Assembly (NCBI GenBank): GCA_044448905.1
Contig: JBIOHJ010000050.1
Span: forward strand, 1-22,078
DNA from: JBIOHJ01 sp044448905
GTDB lineage: Bacteria; Bacteroidota; Bacteroidia; AKYH767-A; OLB10
Direction: 5' to 3'
Length of the DNA stretch: 22,078 nucleotides
Within the stretch, counting starts at the first letter, position 1. Every line of letters starts with the position of its first letter. The notes beneath the pieces were generated by a model, which saw nothing but the letters and a program-made list of their open reading frames with translations, searched no databases and was not told where the DNA came from. Both the position numbers and the translations under genes were made by a program. Positions 21,891 to 22,078 of the stretch are shown piece by piece.

Positions 21891-22017
21891 GATTCCTCAC
21901 TTCGTTCGGAATGACATGGCTTTAGTGTGGGCTAAGGATAAGGCGGGGCGGGCTTTGCCCGCCCCGCCTTATCCGCTCCAATTGCTATTATTGTCATTCC
22001 GAACGAAGTGAGGAATC
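21891..22017. mobile_element. Nested palindromic MITE/REP-like element, 127 bp
   Basis: Terminal inverted repeats of 26 bp match perfectly: 21891-21916 begins GATTCCTCACTTCG and 21992-22017 ends CGAAGTGAGGAATC. Between them lies a second, GC-rich perfect hairpin (21936-21974). It contains no ORF and shows no clear target duplication. The arm motif (ATTCCGAACGAAGTGAGGAAT) belongs to a type of dispersed string I know from many environmental genomes. It sits upstream of the TPR gene promoter. Confidence 0.8.
21936..21974. repeat. 18-bp perfect GC-rich hairpin in the centre of the element
   Basis: GGATAAGGCGGGGCGGGC (21936-21953) and its exact complement (21957-21974) flank a TTT loop. The GC content is far above the flanking DNA. 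On either strand it lacks a following T tract, so it is not a classic terminator. Confidence 0.95.
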
Positions 22018-22078
22018 TTATTATTAAAAATTTTGAAAATTTATCCTCATCACATTTTAAGATTCCAAACCCATTATC

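Larger units (their letters stand above)
21778..22078. other. Gene-free right end of window
   Basis: No ORF lies here. Contents are the TPR promoter (21826-21833), the nested palindromic element (21891-22017) and an AT-rich tail. In the tail, TAAGATTCC (22058-22066) is the complement of GGAATCTTA (22012-22020) at the end of the element, so a further hairpin or the edge of another copy may lie at the boundary. Confidence 0.6.

Overview
The window is a piece of a Bacteroidota chromosome, probably from a free-living or environmental lineage. The support is: predicted promoters of the Bacteroidota type (TAnnTTTG at -7, in two cases with a TTTG/TTG box 19-20 bases upstream); few Shine-Dalgarno sequences; a C-terminal sorting domain of the type 9 secretion system on a Kelch protein; a DUF4295 gene next to rpmG; and the rpmB / rpmG / DUF4295 / ftsY / rimO cluster. 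The DNA is AT-rich. I cannot place it to genus.

Layout. (1) 1-2263, minus strand: a two-gene unit encoding a small exported protein and the N-terminal 599 residues of a large exported, repeat-containing adhesin-like protein that runs off the left edge. (2) 2643-6636, minus strand: a tight, translationally coupled operon for a type IV pilus / type II secretion-like apparatus. In transcription order it encodes an exported MORN/YwqK-repeat protein, a PilX/GspK-like pseudopilin with a beta-helix-like body, two further minor pseudopilins and a PilC/GspF platform protein. No ATPase, major pilin or secretin lies in the window. (3) 7066-12090, plus strand: a translation and protein-targeting cluster of rpmB, an exported Xaa-Pro aminopeptidase, rpmG, DUF4295, ftsY, a small exported protein and rimO. 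(4) 12105-15388, plus strand: a membrane-anchored LytTR regulator, a DUF2306-like membrane protein, a cold-shock protein with a very strong terminator, and a six-blade Kelch protein exported by T9SS. (5) 15390-17755: a decayed DUF5655-like gene, a DUF6580 membrane protein (minus) and a GT39-like membrane glycosyltransferase (plus). (6) 17758-21777, minus strand: a housekeeping run of a TPR protein, a ComA-like phosphosulfolactate synthase, a rhodanese, a DedA protein and AroE. (7) 21778-22078: no gene, but a striking nested palindrome.

The most unusual items are: the 127-bp nested palindromic element at 21891-22017; a 20-bp direct repeat read in two different reading frames inside the T9SS sorting domain of the Kelch gene, with an inverted partner nearby; a 26-bp perfect palindrome inside a pseudopilin gene; and the compact pseudopilin operon with its beta-helix-bearing GspK/PilX-like protein. 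I saw no rRNA, tRNA, CRISPR array, transposase gene or phage gene.
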